Shown here: positions 1 to 11,047 of the stretch, piece after piece
Numbering within the stretch: the first letter of the stretch is position 1
Layout of the letters: each line of letters starts with the position of its first letter
Translations under genes and position numbers: made by a program
NCBI GenBank assembly: GCA_951799445.1
Contig: OX637288.1
Location: forward strand, 32,157,288 to 32,221,287
Direction of reading: 5' to 3'
Length of the DNA: 64,000 nt
Origin: Pseudisothecium myosuroides
Lineage: Eukaryota; Streptophyta; Bryopsida; Hypnales; Lembophyllaceae
The notes under the pieces: model-generated
What the model saw: only the letters and a program-made list of their open reading frames with translations
Told to the model about the DNA's origin: nothing
The model's database searches: none

Positions 1-1300
1 GTGGGAGCCCAGTGGTTACGCAACACATTCTCTCCTACGAAGGCTATACGAGCCCTTGCTTTAGTAGCAAGACCTAGGGTATGCTATGCTTATCCTGCAT
101 GGCACTTTGTTATTCTAGTTACTCCCTCTCTTATGTTTGACTGGTCCTGTTTTGCTGTTTTGGTATTGACAATTTGCGTTTTCAAAGTTTTGTATTTCAA
201 CTTTTGTGGACAAGGTCGTCGTGCTTACTATATGTGCTTCGTTTCCATAGCGATAGTCTGGAGACCTGTACCTGTATTTTTACTGCAGGTTTTTAACAGT
301 AAACTTAGTAGGCTCCATGTGGCATGTGCAGGTTAGTAGTTCAAGTTGGGCTTTGACAAGGAGGTGCTTTACTAACATGACTGTGAGGTAGCTCTCATGA
401 CTACATTCATTCTGTATATCCTTCTCAGACTCTAAAAACTTGAACGCAGCATTCCAATTATTTATGGAAATTTCTGATCATTAGGGAGTGTAAGATTGGG
501 TGCGTGGGAGATTCCATTTGTTGGTTTAGGCTTCTCTAGTTATTTCAAAATTTTGGCCAAATTTATGTACTCAAATGGGCAGTCTCTAGTTGGTGTAAAC
601 CTCAAGGGTCCCTCAACAGTTTAAAGGTAGGTCTTCAAGCTTTTGAGGGGTCTTGACATATACACCACGGAGTCAATCCGCCTCAAAGTCGACCTAGAAT
701 TTGAAATAACCGAGATAGCAAGGAAAGCTCCCAGGAATCAAATCTTACTCTCCCTATTACTGTACTGTACATACACAGAGTTGCAGAACACCGTTTTAGA
801 GTGCTATATAAAAGAAGGTTTTGCTATCATGAGAGGCTACATATCTCATGGCTTTGGAAGTGGATGTGCAGGCTCCTTTTGTAGTTGTGGCCCTGCCAAG
901 TCTCACGCAAGCGTTAATCACCAAACACTTAAGACATTACACAAAAGGCTCTGTGGAGTCTGATCATGCATTCTTCATCAAGCCAAATAAGGGGATATTA
1001 CTTACCCCACACTTCAATTTTAACTGTAATATTAGAATGTCATCCCTTCTTTTGGAGATCTTGGGCACAGGATATTATAATATCTATGCTCATATCTTTT
1101 CGAGAACAGAGAAACTCTATACTGTACAGTACTGTACAGTACTTCTAATGTGGGTACTGGGAGTTGTATTCAACAATAATCAGGCTTCCAGCATTGAAAG
1201 GAAGGAGCAGTCGTTACTACGGTATGCCTCTCTGAAATTTGCATTGCTTCCACTCCTGCAGGTTTTCCATCCTTTTATTGGAGATGATTCATGATTTGTG
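1..1300. other. Left-edge region without a confident gene
   Basis: This stretch is less AT-rich than the DNA that follows and may be the 3' end or UTR of a gene lying mostly left of the window. Two short frames read in from base 1 and stop at about 62 and 75, and neither matches a family I know. A TATA-like motif lies near 805 (ctatataaaag), followed by an ATG at 830 that opens only a 44-codon frame. A perfect palindrome made of two TACTGTACAG units lies at 1120-1141. Longer open frames here have no recognisable domain. Confidence 0.3.
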
Positions 1301-2056
1301 CCATCCGTTTAATTCCTTATACATTTCAAATTCTGTAGAAAGCTTTTGCATTGCCTGGATGGATTTTTTGGGGCAATGGCTCTGAAAACCTACTGCACTG
1401 TCTGGGCTTTGGCGAAGTGACGTTAGAGGAAACCCAAGTCATTGGACTCCCACAGCTCTATGTTCCCTATATTCACTAATGCAAACACTTGTGGAGAAGT
1501 TTGATTTTGCACTATGGCAAATGATAAAAATACCCTTTTGGCTGCAGCTCCGGATGAGAGTAAAATAAGGGTATTTAGATACTTTGGATTTTGATATGTG
1601 GAAAATTTACAAACTTGGTTGGTCGCTTACACTGATTTATCCTATCAGTGCATGTGGCACTTACGTACCAAGTGACACTGTTTTAAATTAGTGCAGAATG
1701 GAAAAAGAATTGTGTTTTATTCCGTTCCCTGCCTGAATCCGGTCCTTACAAAATACACCTAAACCGTTTAGGCTGTCCCTTTGAGACTCCTTTCCAATTC
1801 CAAATTCAAGTGCATTGACCAATTTGATTCTTGTTTGGGGTCATGTTTAGGCACTCAACCGTATTGGTTGAGAAGGTTGGCTATAAGTATCTATTCAAGT
1901 TTGTAGTTGACCTTCTTTTTTTAAAATATATTTTGCAATGAAATTTTAAATTTTTTGAGGTGAAAGCCAATCATTTCTAATTCATATGTACAAGTCAAAT
2001 TTTTCATGGCCAAAAATCCTTAAAAGGGTCTAAAATGAATTTGTGTACCTTAAACC
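1301..2056. other. Intergenic, nothing recognised
   Basis: AT-rich sequence with no usable reading frame, RNA gene or inverted repeat that I can support. Confidence 0.5.
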
Positions 2057-2197
2057 AAATTTTGAATTCATGATAGTTGATCTTGAACTTGGAGTTGCCT
2101 TTGTCTCCTATGGGTAGGTGTTCAACTAAATTTTGAATTTATGATGGTTGATCTTGGAGTTGGATTGCCTTTGTCTCCTATGGGTAGGTGTCCAACT
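2057..2197. repeat. Two-copy tandem repeat, 71 bp unit
   Basis: Two near-identical 71-base copies start at 2057 and 2128. Both end in the shared block ctcctatgggtaggtgt, followed by ccaact or caact. They differ by a few substitutions. There is no coding sense. Confidence 0.85.
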
Positions 2198-2437
2198 TCC
2201 ATCTAATGTAGTTCCAGATGGGAGAAACTCTTCCATCTTTACAATCTTCAAGTGTTTATAAATTTTGTCTCTATGTTGCAATTTTGGATTTAACTCTTGA
2301 GTGAAGTTTTAGTTGAAATATTGTTTTGTCAATTATATATAGCATTGTTTTGAAAAATTAGCAAAAGATAAGACAATGCAGCCCTTCTCAACTCATTAGA
2401 ATCACTAAATTATTGAGATTGAATAGGCATAGAATCT

Positions 2438-2644
2438 CATTTGCCATTATAAATGATTAATGATTTGAAATTTAAGTTGTTATCATATTTAAAACCGTAA
2501 TGTTTTGGAAGTAAATATAACACCAAATATTCACTAAGACATTTGCCATTATAAATGATTAATGATTTGAAATTTAAGTTGTTATCATATTTAAAACCGT
2601 AATGTTTTGGAAGTAAATATAACACCAAATATTCACTAAGACAT
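2438..2644. repeat. Two-copy tandem repeat, 102 bp unit
   Basis: Two virtually identical copies start at 2438 and 2540 (catttgccattataaatgat...). The period of 102 is divisible by three, so the minus-strand reading frame crossing it looks like a repeated peptide, but nothing else supports a gene. The near-identity suggests a recent duplication. Confidence 0.93.
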
Positions 2645-3335
2645 TAAATACAAACATATTATTCCTTTTAGCTTCCATGTGTCAGCTTAATAATGTTGAT
2701 CCATAATTGTTGACATAGAATAGCCCATGTTGTACATTTGGTTATTGCACATAATTTGACTAATTTGATTTCAAACAAAATTGCAAAATGACAACAAATC
2801 AAAAAATATTGCACACATCTTTTGGTCAACTCATTTTTGGAAAAAAAAAGATACAAAATAGGTGGTCCAAGCTTAAACATATATAGCTTCCCAATATGAA
2901 CTACAAGAAAGACTATTCTAATCTTTGGGGACCCTAATGCAACATTCATAATTCTCTAAACCGCTACCTTGACAATCCACGAACATCCCTCTAGATTGTA
3001 GGAAAACAAGAATCCTTTGCCATGTGTATAAACCTCATAACTCCATGGATGGGATTTCAAAAAACCATCATTTTGCAACCCAATTCCAACCCTTTCGATC
3101 CGTAACCTATTCTCCAATGCCCAAGGAATTCCAGTCATTCGCCATCAATAACAATGTTGTAAGAATTGTAACCAATATCTTCATAAGGAATGCAACCTGT
3201 GAAGACTTAATAACAAGCCATTCAAAAACTATAAACATCTGATTATTTGGTACACAAACGAACTGGAACTTTTCCAGCAGATTGAGAGTTGTGGAAAGTA
3301 TTTCAGATTGTCAAATCTGCAATGAAAAGTTCTTT
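2645..3335. other. Intergenic, downstream of the RRM gene
   Basis: AT-rich, with only short frames on both strands. The part next to 3336 should contain the 3' UTR and poly(A) site of the minus-strand RRM gene. No other feature was recognised. Confidence 0.4.
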
Positions 3336-5967
3336 TCATGCCATTTTCTTTGAAGCTATGGTTTTGTTGCTGTCGAACTCCTGTAAAATGAACAAGAGTA
3401 AGCAGAGGAAAGAGACGAGAAAACTACTTGAATTGACAGGGTCAGAAGTGCAAAAATGAACAGTAGTAACAGCTTCACATTCTAGCACTCGTGCGAGCTC
3501 AGCAAAGGGAAAAACATACCTCTTGTAACATACGCCATTGCTCCTCATGCTGGTAATCCAGCACTCGCCATTCAAGACCAGAATCAAACTCGATTGTGTT
3601 TCCCTGTGAAAAATGGGAAGTTGCAAGTGCATTTTTCTGCAGGAAGTTCAGAATCAGTTCCATACGCCAGTTACTTCAATCGCACTTTAAATCATGGAAA
3701 CGTCCTCTTTAATTCTCTCAACATTTGCTGGATACGGAATGTACTGAAAAATGCTGGTTTCCTGTTGTACTAATTACAAAATTTATACATCATATCGGGA
3801 TGGATGCTCTATCGCTACTTACAGAACTAAGGTAAGATCAATTGTAATCCATACTCACATAATCGTCATTTTTATAATCTCGTCCTCCAGGACCTTTATC
3901 TAATTCAATATGGCCAAAAGGCGTTGATGACTTCGGTTTGAAATCCTGGTATTTAAATAAACTTGTAGTCACTAGCCTGTGCAACCACAAAAGTCAGATA
4001 CTAGGTAGATTGCACAACATAAATGATCAAGCACTGGATAACCAATCACTCACTACATGAATCAACCACCCACTTGACCCCTGCTGATATAAATACTATC
4101 AAATTCTCATCACCAAGATCTGACAGGAGCTAAGCTGAAGAATTTCCGAGAGACACTTAAGGAGGATGAGATTGTAAAACCATGAAACAGACATGACTTT
4201 ACAGTTCGTGAACAATCCTCACACCGGCACATTATCCATGTGTAAGAGAGGATCAGCCTTCAGTAATGATATATAGATGTTTGCATTCTAAGGAAGTATA
4301 ATTGAAAGGTGAAAAATGAAAAATAAATAAATCACGAACAATGAGAAACTTTCAGCACATTTGCAGAATGGAGACCTGACATACCTGCCCCATACAGTTA
4401 CATTTCTTCGCTTCATTGACTCATTAATCTCAGACGCTATAGAGGCTGTCGGAAACCTCAACAGTGCCGAAGCTAGAAAGACAGGCACACACCACGTTAG
4501 AGTAAATTCATTTATGAATTTCTAATATTGCCAGGTCCTTTCAACTAACAAGAATTACAAGGGACTACATACAGTAAAACACTTCAAAGCACTGAGCTGC
4601 TGATGGGCCATTGGATCACGTAAGAGAGAGAGGGACGCACTGGTTCTAAAAGAAAAAGACTCGGGCGGAGCAACTCGCACGTCACATTCGTGATTAAAAA
4701 ACTCAGTAAGAGCCTCCTGCATGTCATTCAGGTAAGTGTCACCTAATTACTCCAATACTTCCAGTTGTGAGCACACGAACATCAGCAAAAACAGGATATA
4801 TATTTCATGTCACATGGATATTCTAAAACTGAACCGAGATTGAAGAACCGTTCTGCTGATACGATTAGAAGAGAAAGTTCTGACCGCCAAGTCATCAGAA
4901 TGAAGTCCTGTAGCCAAATTTTCAAGTAATAGAACCCTGTTGGTCCGAATTGCTGGAACCAAATTGGCGACGTCCCAACTCTTGTTTGGCTTGAAAATTT
5001 GTCCTCGAGGTTTCTGCAGCACCGAAACATGAAAGAAGAAAATTCCACATTTCAGCATTACCACATGTCAGAAAGGAATCACATAAAACTGAGGGAAGTA
5101 CAAAACAGTAAACAGTCCTCTTCAACGGCCATGAAGTATGGTCAGTAGGGGTTCTCGTAAAGATATTGTACCATTGTGCCCGCTCTCTCATACATACAAA
5201 AAATAAACAGGCATCAAAGCATTCGCAAAGGCTTCAAACAGAATGCTCTGAGATAAGAATTAGGTGACCACTTGTTAATTACCTCTTCAGCAGTGGGAGA
5301 GCTCCCTCTAGCAATACCTTCATCAGCTGTTTTCTGAAGTTCAGAAGGCTTCTCCCTCTCAACTGAGGCATTAGCCCTCTCTGTAGGGTTGAGGATTTTT
5401 TCCCGTGGCCCTTCAGTACCAGATATGTCTTCATGTTTCCTTTTTTTCACATCATTCACAGCTCCCTCTTTAGTACCAACTGTTTGCTTCGAGCCAACTG
5501 GGGCAATAGAAGAACTTGACACTCTTGGAGATTCACCCTTAACTCCCGGATTAGTTGCCTTGGCCTTGGCCATTGATTCACCCTTCCCTTCCGGTTTAAT
5601 TGCTTTCACCTTGGACGTTGATGAAGTAGGCGGTTCGCCTTTCATGATTGGCGTAACCTCCGGTCTTTGACTTAAATTGACCTCTGATGGTGCTAGAATA
5701 GCGAAGACTAAGTGTTCAGAATGTGCAGATTGAAGGCTTTTCTCTCGATACTGCACTCATCTCATTTTTGTGGACACGTAATTCGTTAGTTTTCTTTACA
5801 GCGTCAACTTCGAGGGACTCTGCAGGTACCGACTTCTCGATCTTTCGATTCTTCAATTTTCGTTCCGCTGAATCTCCCGACAGAGCTGGTGACACCAGCT
5901 CAGACAAAGATGCAGGGAGACCTTTGGCTGCACCCTGATGGGAAGACGAACCGGAGACTGCAGAGAC
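3336..5967 (-). CDS. ASI1: ASI1/IBM2-like RRM protein, eight exons, 5' end unresolved
   Basis: Eight phase-consistent minus-strand exons: 5967-5757, 5692-5283, 5013-4885, 4716-4620, 4472-4385, 3976-3859, 3636-3520 and 3380-3336. All introns are GT-AG, and 1215 nt code for 404 residues plus stop. Residues 1-207 are low-complexity and rich in K, E, S and P, with a KKRKHE nuclear-type basic patch. A split RRM spans about 230-313: RVLLLENL as RNP2-like strand, EALTEFFNHECDVRV as helix, SALLRFPTA as RNP1-like strand, VWGR at the end. The tail has FGHIELDKG, then ATSHFSQGNTIEF, which I match from memory to the C-terminus of Arabidopsis ASI1/IBM2/SG1. That nuclear BAH-RRM protein promotes full-length transcription through heterochromatin-bearing introns. 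No BAH domain is visible here: it may lie in distant exons upstream or be lost. The 64-nt intron 5693-5756 has a weak GTGCAG donor and is the least secure splice. Confidence 0.72.
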
Positions 5968-6720
5968 CTACAAAAGAGTATACCAAAAAAAGAGGTTAGG
6001 AACGACGAGTGCCTGGAGGACCAGACATGTGGAAGATGAAACAAAATCTTGGTACCACAGACTAAGTTAATAATTCTCTCACCCAAAATCGTTCAAAGAG
6101 CACAAAACCATGTGCACTTGTTCAGCCTTAATATCTCATTCCACCTACAAAACCTTCAATATTGCATCCTTTGTGCTTCTAGCATGGTAATTAAATCTAA
6201 AGGGGAAAGACTGTCATCCACCCACTTTCAGTTTCCGACATCTTTGGTGGTCAATTGCGTGCCAAAACTGCTTCATAAGAATTTACACTTGAGACGCATT
6301 GTTCACAAGTCCGTGACCTGCATTCCTAACATTGTTAAAATGGTAGGAATCTTGGAGGTGGGGTATAGGGTATAAGTTAGGTTGGAGGCAGAGATGCGCC
6401 GAGCTCCGCCATTGTCAGCGAGCCGGCTTGTCCATGTCTCCGGAGTTGCTCATCTTCGCACGACATACCAAAACAAAACCTAATTAAATCACAAGATGTT
6501 TAGAAACCTTGAGCGAAAACAGTAAGCTCGATCTCCAAGCAACTGGAACAAGAATTTGTGCGTGACAAAGGCTTTGTGTTGCAAGTGGAAATAGCAAAAC
6601 CTCGTGAACAGATCCAAAACCCGCCGACAATGAGGAAATGCTGATTTCTGTGAAGACAAGAGGCTTTGTTGTTGCAGACGGCCGGAAGCATGTTCTCACT
6701 TCTCACTCATACATTTTCCT
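5968..6720 (-). other. Probable 5' leader or first exons of the ASI1-like gene
   Basis: This block is more GC-rich than the AT-rich DNA beyond 6720, as expected for transcribed sequence on the minus strand. An ATG at about 6456 reads MSCEDEQLRRHGQAGSL and stops within 30 codons without an obvious GT donor. I could not join it to the exon that ends at 5967. No BAH-like peptide is readable in any minus frame. Confidence 0.35.
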
Positions 6721-7258
6721 TTAGCCCCCAATTTCTTATATGTGACTTTTGTACAAGCAAGAATAAGATACTACACTTACAAATTTCTAAATAATGAATA
6801 AAATTTTAGCCTTGTTTTCAGAAAGTGTTGGGTTGTGACTATTTTGTGAGTATTTGTTAATTTCTAGCCTATGGATCTGTAAGGGTTATCAACCAAAAAA
6901 TATCAAATTCCTAGATGTATAGTTGTATTATTTATTTCCAAAGTAGATATTTCTACAATGAATAGGGGTTTTAAGGGGACCCATACTAATTAATCAACAT
7001 TTCACACTATATAAATATCTACCTTTGTTGTACATCAATAGTTATTGAAGTGTCCGGGAGATGTATATCATGTTTCAAAAATCTACGTTTTTTCACTATA
7101 AGTCCCTTTAATTTTTTGGTCCCTTTAATACCCCTATTCAGTGTAGTAATCTTGAAAGACATTTATATGTTAATTTACTACTTCAAGATCAGTCTTGATA
7201 TATTAAATACTATCAACCACTAACTATATAAGGATTGGATTACTTAAATGAAAGTTGA

Positions 7259-7340
7259 ATGATTCTCTTCCATTCTCATGGTTCTAATGCATGATTCTCT
7301 TCCACTCTCATGGTCCTCATGCATGATTCTCTTCTATTCA
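7259..7340. repeat. Short tandem repeat, 32 bp unit, about 2.5 copies
   Basis: The motif atgattctcttcc starts at 7259, 7291 and 7323, each followed by a close variant of tctcatggtcct. Otherwise 6721-7358 is AT-rich and empty. Confidence 0.8.
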
Positions 7341-7358
7341 ATTGATTGTTATCAAACA

Positions 7359-7707
7359 TTACACTAGAAGAAAACTGTGTTCTACTTGACAAAACAGTAT
7401 CAAGTAGTTTTTGTTGAATTTTCCATTTGTAACGCAGAATTCTGCGTTTCAAAAACAAAATTCTGCGTTTCACTTGTCAAAAATCTGCGTTTTACTTGTC
7501 AAGTTCTGTGTTGAAACGTTGAAACGCAGAATTCTGCGTTACAAATGGAGAACTCAACAAAAACTACATGATATTGTTTTGTTGACTCAACAAAAACTAC
7601 TTGACATTGTTTTGTTGAGTACAACACAGTTTCTATCAAGTAAAACGCAGATTTGACATTCATAACGCAGTTTTTGTCAAGTAGAATGCAATTTTCTTCT
7701 AGTGTTA
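7359..7707. mobile_element. CACTA-type foldback MITE, 343 bp, TSD TTA
   Basis: The element runs 7362-7704 from CACTAGAAGAAAACTG to its inverted end TTTTCTTCTAGTG. It is flanked on both sides by TTA, which fits the 3-bp target duplication of the CACTA (CMC/EnSpm) superfamily. Most of the element is inverted repeat: the motif aacgcagaattctgcgtt lies in both arms, at about 7431 and 7524. It has no transposase and so must have been mobilised in trans. Confidence 0.85.
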
Positions 7708-7840
7708 TGTGTATAATAAAATGTATACTACTTTGCATCATGGTATAGGTTTAGGAACTGTTACTTTGAGATCAGTCTTTCATATAAATTTAGAAGTTGG
7801 TCAAACTGATACAAATTTTTTTGAGAAAATACTTGGCAAC

Positions 7841-8116
7841 ATACACTATAAAAAAACTCCGTTTTAGGTGACGAGCCCTAATTTTTTATGACGGATTTTA
7901 GGTGATGTCAATGTAGATAGCCCAAAATTTTTATATCAACAAAAATGTACAATTTAACATCAATATTGACAATCCAATGTTTTCATGTCAACATTGATGT
8001 TATGTTGGACATTTTTGTTGACATAAAAATTTTGAGTTGTCAACATTGACATCACCTAAAATCCGTCATAAAAAATTAGGGCTTGTCACCTAAAACAGAG
8101 GTTTCTTATAGTGATA
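7841..8116. mobile_element. CACTA-type hairpin MITE, 270 bp, TSD ATA
   Basis: The element 7844-8113 begins CACTATAAAAAAACTCCG and ends with the complementary ...CTTATAGTG, flanked by ATA on both sides. The arms pair almost perfectly for about 70 bases (gttttaggtgac, ttttttatgacgg, attttaggtgatgtcaatgt), then continue imperfectly to the centre. It is non-coding. A transcript would form a long hairpin, a plausible source of small RNAs. Confidence 0.88.
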
Positions 8117-8286
8117 TTCTATCTATCACAATGGTTGAAATCACAAATTGCTGCAAAATCTTCAAGATGGTATTATTCTTATTTACACATGCATACACTT
8201 TTCAAATGAATTTTCATCCATTTGTGCAAGATTTGTTTATTACTATTTAGAATGTATATATAAGGTGGGCACCGCTAAATGCACAA

Positions 8287-8415
8287 CTACCCCAAAATTG
8301 CCATCATTACTTGTATACATCTCCAAAATTAATATCTACCTATGTGGAAGCTACCCCAAAATTGCCATCATTACTTTGTGTACATTTCCAAAATTAATAT
8401 CTACCTATGTGGAAG
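8287..8415. repeat. Two copies of a 64-bp dispersed minisatellite
   Basis: Copies start at 8287 and 8351 and carry attgccatcattact, tacatctccaaaattaat and ctacctatgtggaag. Three related copies occur next to histone H4 at 38681-38855, so this is a dispersed repeat family. Confidence 0.85.
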
Positions 8416-9639
8416 AAACAATTGCAGAACCTCTACCAAAAAAAACTTTGACCCTTCATAACTTTTGCATACAGTATCCCAATGTCTTGTTCTTTGGTGC
8501 GTTGGAGTCTCCTTTCACTTGCCAACAAGAATGTATGCAAATTTGTACTCTAGACAGGTGCATTTGAAATGTTTGATTGATGTCCACCACCTTTATATAA
8601 AGGTCTCTAATTTGAAAATTTGATTGACTTTGACTAAGGGTCAAATTCTTTTGCAAAATGATAAAGTTTACATGAGAGGCAAATTCTTTTGCAATGTATG
8701 AGACTCTAGTCTGTAAAACTACATATTTTTTGAAGTCTGTAATACACTCTACCCCTTAATTTGAATGCTTGGAAGGCAATCACATTACATGGCAAATACT
8801 CCTTCATTTAAATGTGAGATAAGTGTACTTTTAGCAATTATACTGTGGAATTGTGTAGGACGTTCTCAAATGTCAATTAAAAGAAGGTCGTATTAAAAAG
8901 GCTTGAATAGCTCGAATTAGTCTAGTAAATGTTATAGTTTGCTTCATTTATTTATACAACTATTAATTAGACATATTAAACCCTGCAAGTAGTTAAAATC
9001 TTAAACTAATCAATTAAATATATATGTGTTCATGACTACCATTGCTAGAGTATAGTATTATATAATATAATATTATGTACATTGTAAAAGGTAATGAACA
9101 ACTGAATGTGTATTCAACTTCATTGAACAATTTCATTAAACAATTGAATAAGCATTGTAAAATGCAATGGTATAAATGATATATTACAAAAACTTAGAAT
9201 ATATTAATTAACTTAGTTTCTAAGTGAATTACTGACACAATTACTGATTTGAATATACAAGAAATTAACATACTTAAATTTTTATTATAATTAATTAATT
9301 AAAAAATTATTACAATTTTTTCTACTTTGAAGTAATAATCATGATTGATGGCTATGGTTATAACAATATCAATCCATGCCAATAAGATGTTCTAATGAAG
9401 TGTGTAGTTGATTTAGATGTAAGATAATTGCACCTAATTGTCACATATTACTAAAATCAATCCTCTAGAAATATGCCTACAATGTACCACCTCTACTTAT
9501 AAGAGTGTAGCTGTATAAGGTTGATTTTAGCACTTTGAAAATTCATTATTTATTCATTTAGTATAAAAATGCATTCTATAATAATATAGAATCCCTTTTG
9601 GTGTACCAATTAATAAGACTGAAACCAAAAATATCAAAT
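8416..9639. other. AT-rich intergenic, nothing recognised
   Basis: Very AT-rich, without a convincing frame, RNA gene or long inverted repeat. Confidence 0.5.
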
Positions 9640-9841
9640 CATTACTAGAAGAAACTGCGTTGGAACCCACAAAACCGTGTGGGATTGGTTTTATTGAGTT
9701 CCTAGTTTCCAATGCAAAATTCTGTAAAAGTTCAATGCAAAAATGCATTCCAACGCAAAAATTTGCGTTGGAAATTAGGAACTTAACAAAACCAATCCCA
9801 CATGATTTTGTAGGTTGCAACACAGTTTTTTTCTAGTGCAT
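9640..9841. mobile_element. CACTA-type hairpin MITE, 196 bp, TSD CAT
   Basis: The element 9643-9838 starts TACTAGAAGAAACTGCGTT, with C to T at the first base of CACTA. It ends ...TTTTCTAGTG and is flanked by CAT on both sides. The arms pair over most of their length (accaatcccaca against tgtgggattggt). The termini resemble the 343-bp element at 7362, so the same transposase may have moved both, though the interiors differ. Confidence 0.8.
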
Positions 9842-10153
9842 TATTACAAACTATATTCAAATCCTTATCTAAACAATTTTAGGTGTTGTTACCTCATCTT
9901 GTTGGTTTCTATTTGCTCAAGAATGTGACAACTACAAAATATTCTAATTCTAGCCATTTATTACAAAAAAATTACTTTCTTAACCCTAAAAGAACAAAAA
10001 TATCAGCAAGGCACTTTGCCAAATATGATTTGATTTTTTAATCAATAGGAGCATTCTTCATTTCTACATTAATTTACAAACTCATCCATGAGACACTTTT
10101 AGGCTTCAACATCTTTACAAGGTTATTAAACATATAAGGACGTGGTTCTATCA

Positions 10154-10349
10154 CATTACAAAAAATTTCAGGCCAAGGGAGGGCCGCGAGTTTTCAACCC
10201 CCCCGATGCAATTACACAGGAATTAAAACTGTTTTTTATTTTTTATTATTTTTTAATGGCAGCAACTGATGTGGCACTACTTGTGCCACGTCAGCGACAC
10301 GTCAGATTTCAGTATTTTTTTAATATTTTTTTAATATTTTTTTAATTTT

Positions 10350-10392
<43 letters not shown>

Positions 10393-10556
10393 TATTTTTT
10401 TTTTATTTTTTATTTTTTTAATTTTTTAAATATATTTAAAATATATATTTATTTATTTATTTTTTAAATATTTTTTTATTTTCCTGTAATTGCACTGCGG
10501 GGCGCTGAAACAAGTTTTCTTAACGGCCCTCCGCAGGGCTCAGATTTTTTCTAATG
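10154..10556. mobile_element. Foldback element, CATTA...TAATG ends, AT-rich core
   Basis: The left end (CATTACAAAAAATTTCAGGCC) and right end (GGGCTCAGATTTTTTCTAATG) are imperfect inverted repeats. They continue inward through GGAGGGCC / GGCCCTCC and TGCAATTACA / TGTAATTGCA. The centre is T-rich with a (TA)n run at about 10359-10389. It shares terminal design with 10595-10832 and 26141-26399. No coding capacity. Superfamily unknown; no clear target duplication. Confidence 0.72.
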
Positions 10557-10594
10557 CCATAATGAAATAGGTATTTTCTTCATTTCTACATTTT

Positions 10595-10832
10595 CATTAG
10601 ATGAGATTTGAGGCAAGGAAAGGGCCATTTTAGGCATGTTATCCTTACTATGAGCTAGTGGTACGTTGTCAAAATATTAAATATTAAAATAATAATAATT
10701 TGGAAATTATTTAAATATAAATATATGAGTATAAAAAAATTGCCAAGTTAGACTATTGATGTGGCACAGTTTCGACATTCTCCAAAATCCTAAAAATGAT
10801 AGCCCTTTAAAGGCCCGAAATCTCATGTAATG
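10595..10832. mobile_element. Foldback element, second CATTAG-family copy
   Basis: The element starts CATTAGATGAGATTTGAGGC and ends GCCCGAAATCTCATGTAATG, inverted ends of about 20 bases. The core is AT-rich, and ttgatgtggca resembles the gatgtggca of the 10154 element. It has no reading frame. Confidence 0.7.
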
Positions 10833-10846
10833 TTGGACACTTTTAT

Positions 10847-11047
10847 CACTATAAGAGAAAGGGATGTTTTAAGTAGTGTCCTAGACATCACGTCTTTTAA
10901 GGAACGTCGTTTAAGTAAGTTTTTAAGTAAAATTTTACTGAAAAGAATGTCTTTTTAGTAAAATTTTACTTAAAAACTTACTTAAAAGACGTTACTTAAA
11001 AGACGTGATGTCTAGGACACTACTTAAAACACCCCTTTCTCTTAGTG
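10847..11047. mobile_element. CACTA-type hairpin MITE, 201 bp
   Basis: It starts CACTATAAGAGAAAGGGATG and ends CCCCTTTCTCTTAGTG. The arms pair over nearly the whole element (gtgtcctagacatcacgtcttttaa and its complement). Flanking triplets are TAT and TTA, so the duplication is not exact. It belongs to the same family as 62984-63194, sharing AAGAGAAAGGG, TGTTTTAAGTA and GTCCTAGA. Confidence 0.82.

Noticed and set aside
1..336. Frame open from the first base
   Set aside because: Hydrophobic, low-complexity translation with no known family; probably UTR or intergenic read-through.
848..1294. 148-codon frame after a TATA-like motif
   Set aside because: No domain, overlapped by two other frames of similar length; composition not clearly coding.
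2437..2628. Minus frame with an internally repeated peptide
   Set aside because: It is a by-product of the 102-bp tandem repeat; no start context, domain or exon support.
5389..5670. Plus-strand frame of 93 codons
   Set aside because: It is antisense to a well-supported exon of the ASI1-like gene and has no domain.
10359..10389. (TA)n run as a replication origin or boundary element
   Set aside because: Simple dinucleotide tract inside a foldback element; nothing else supports a function.
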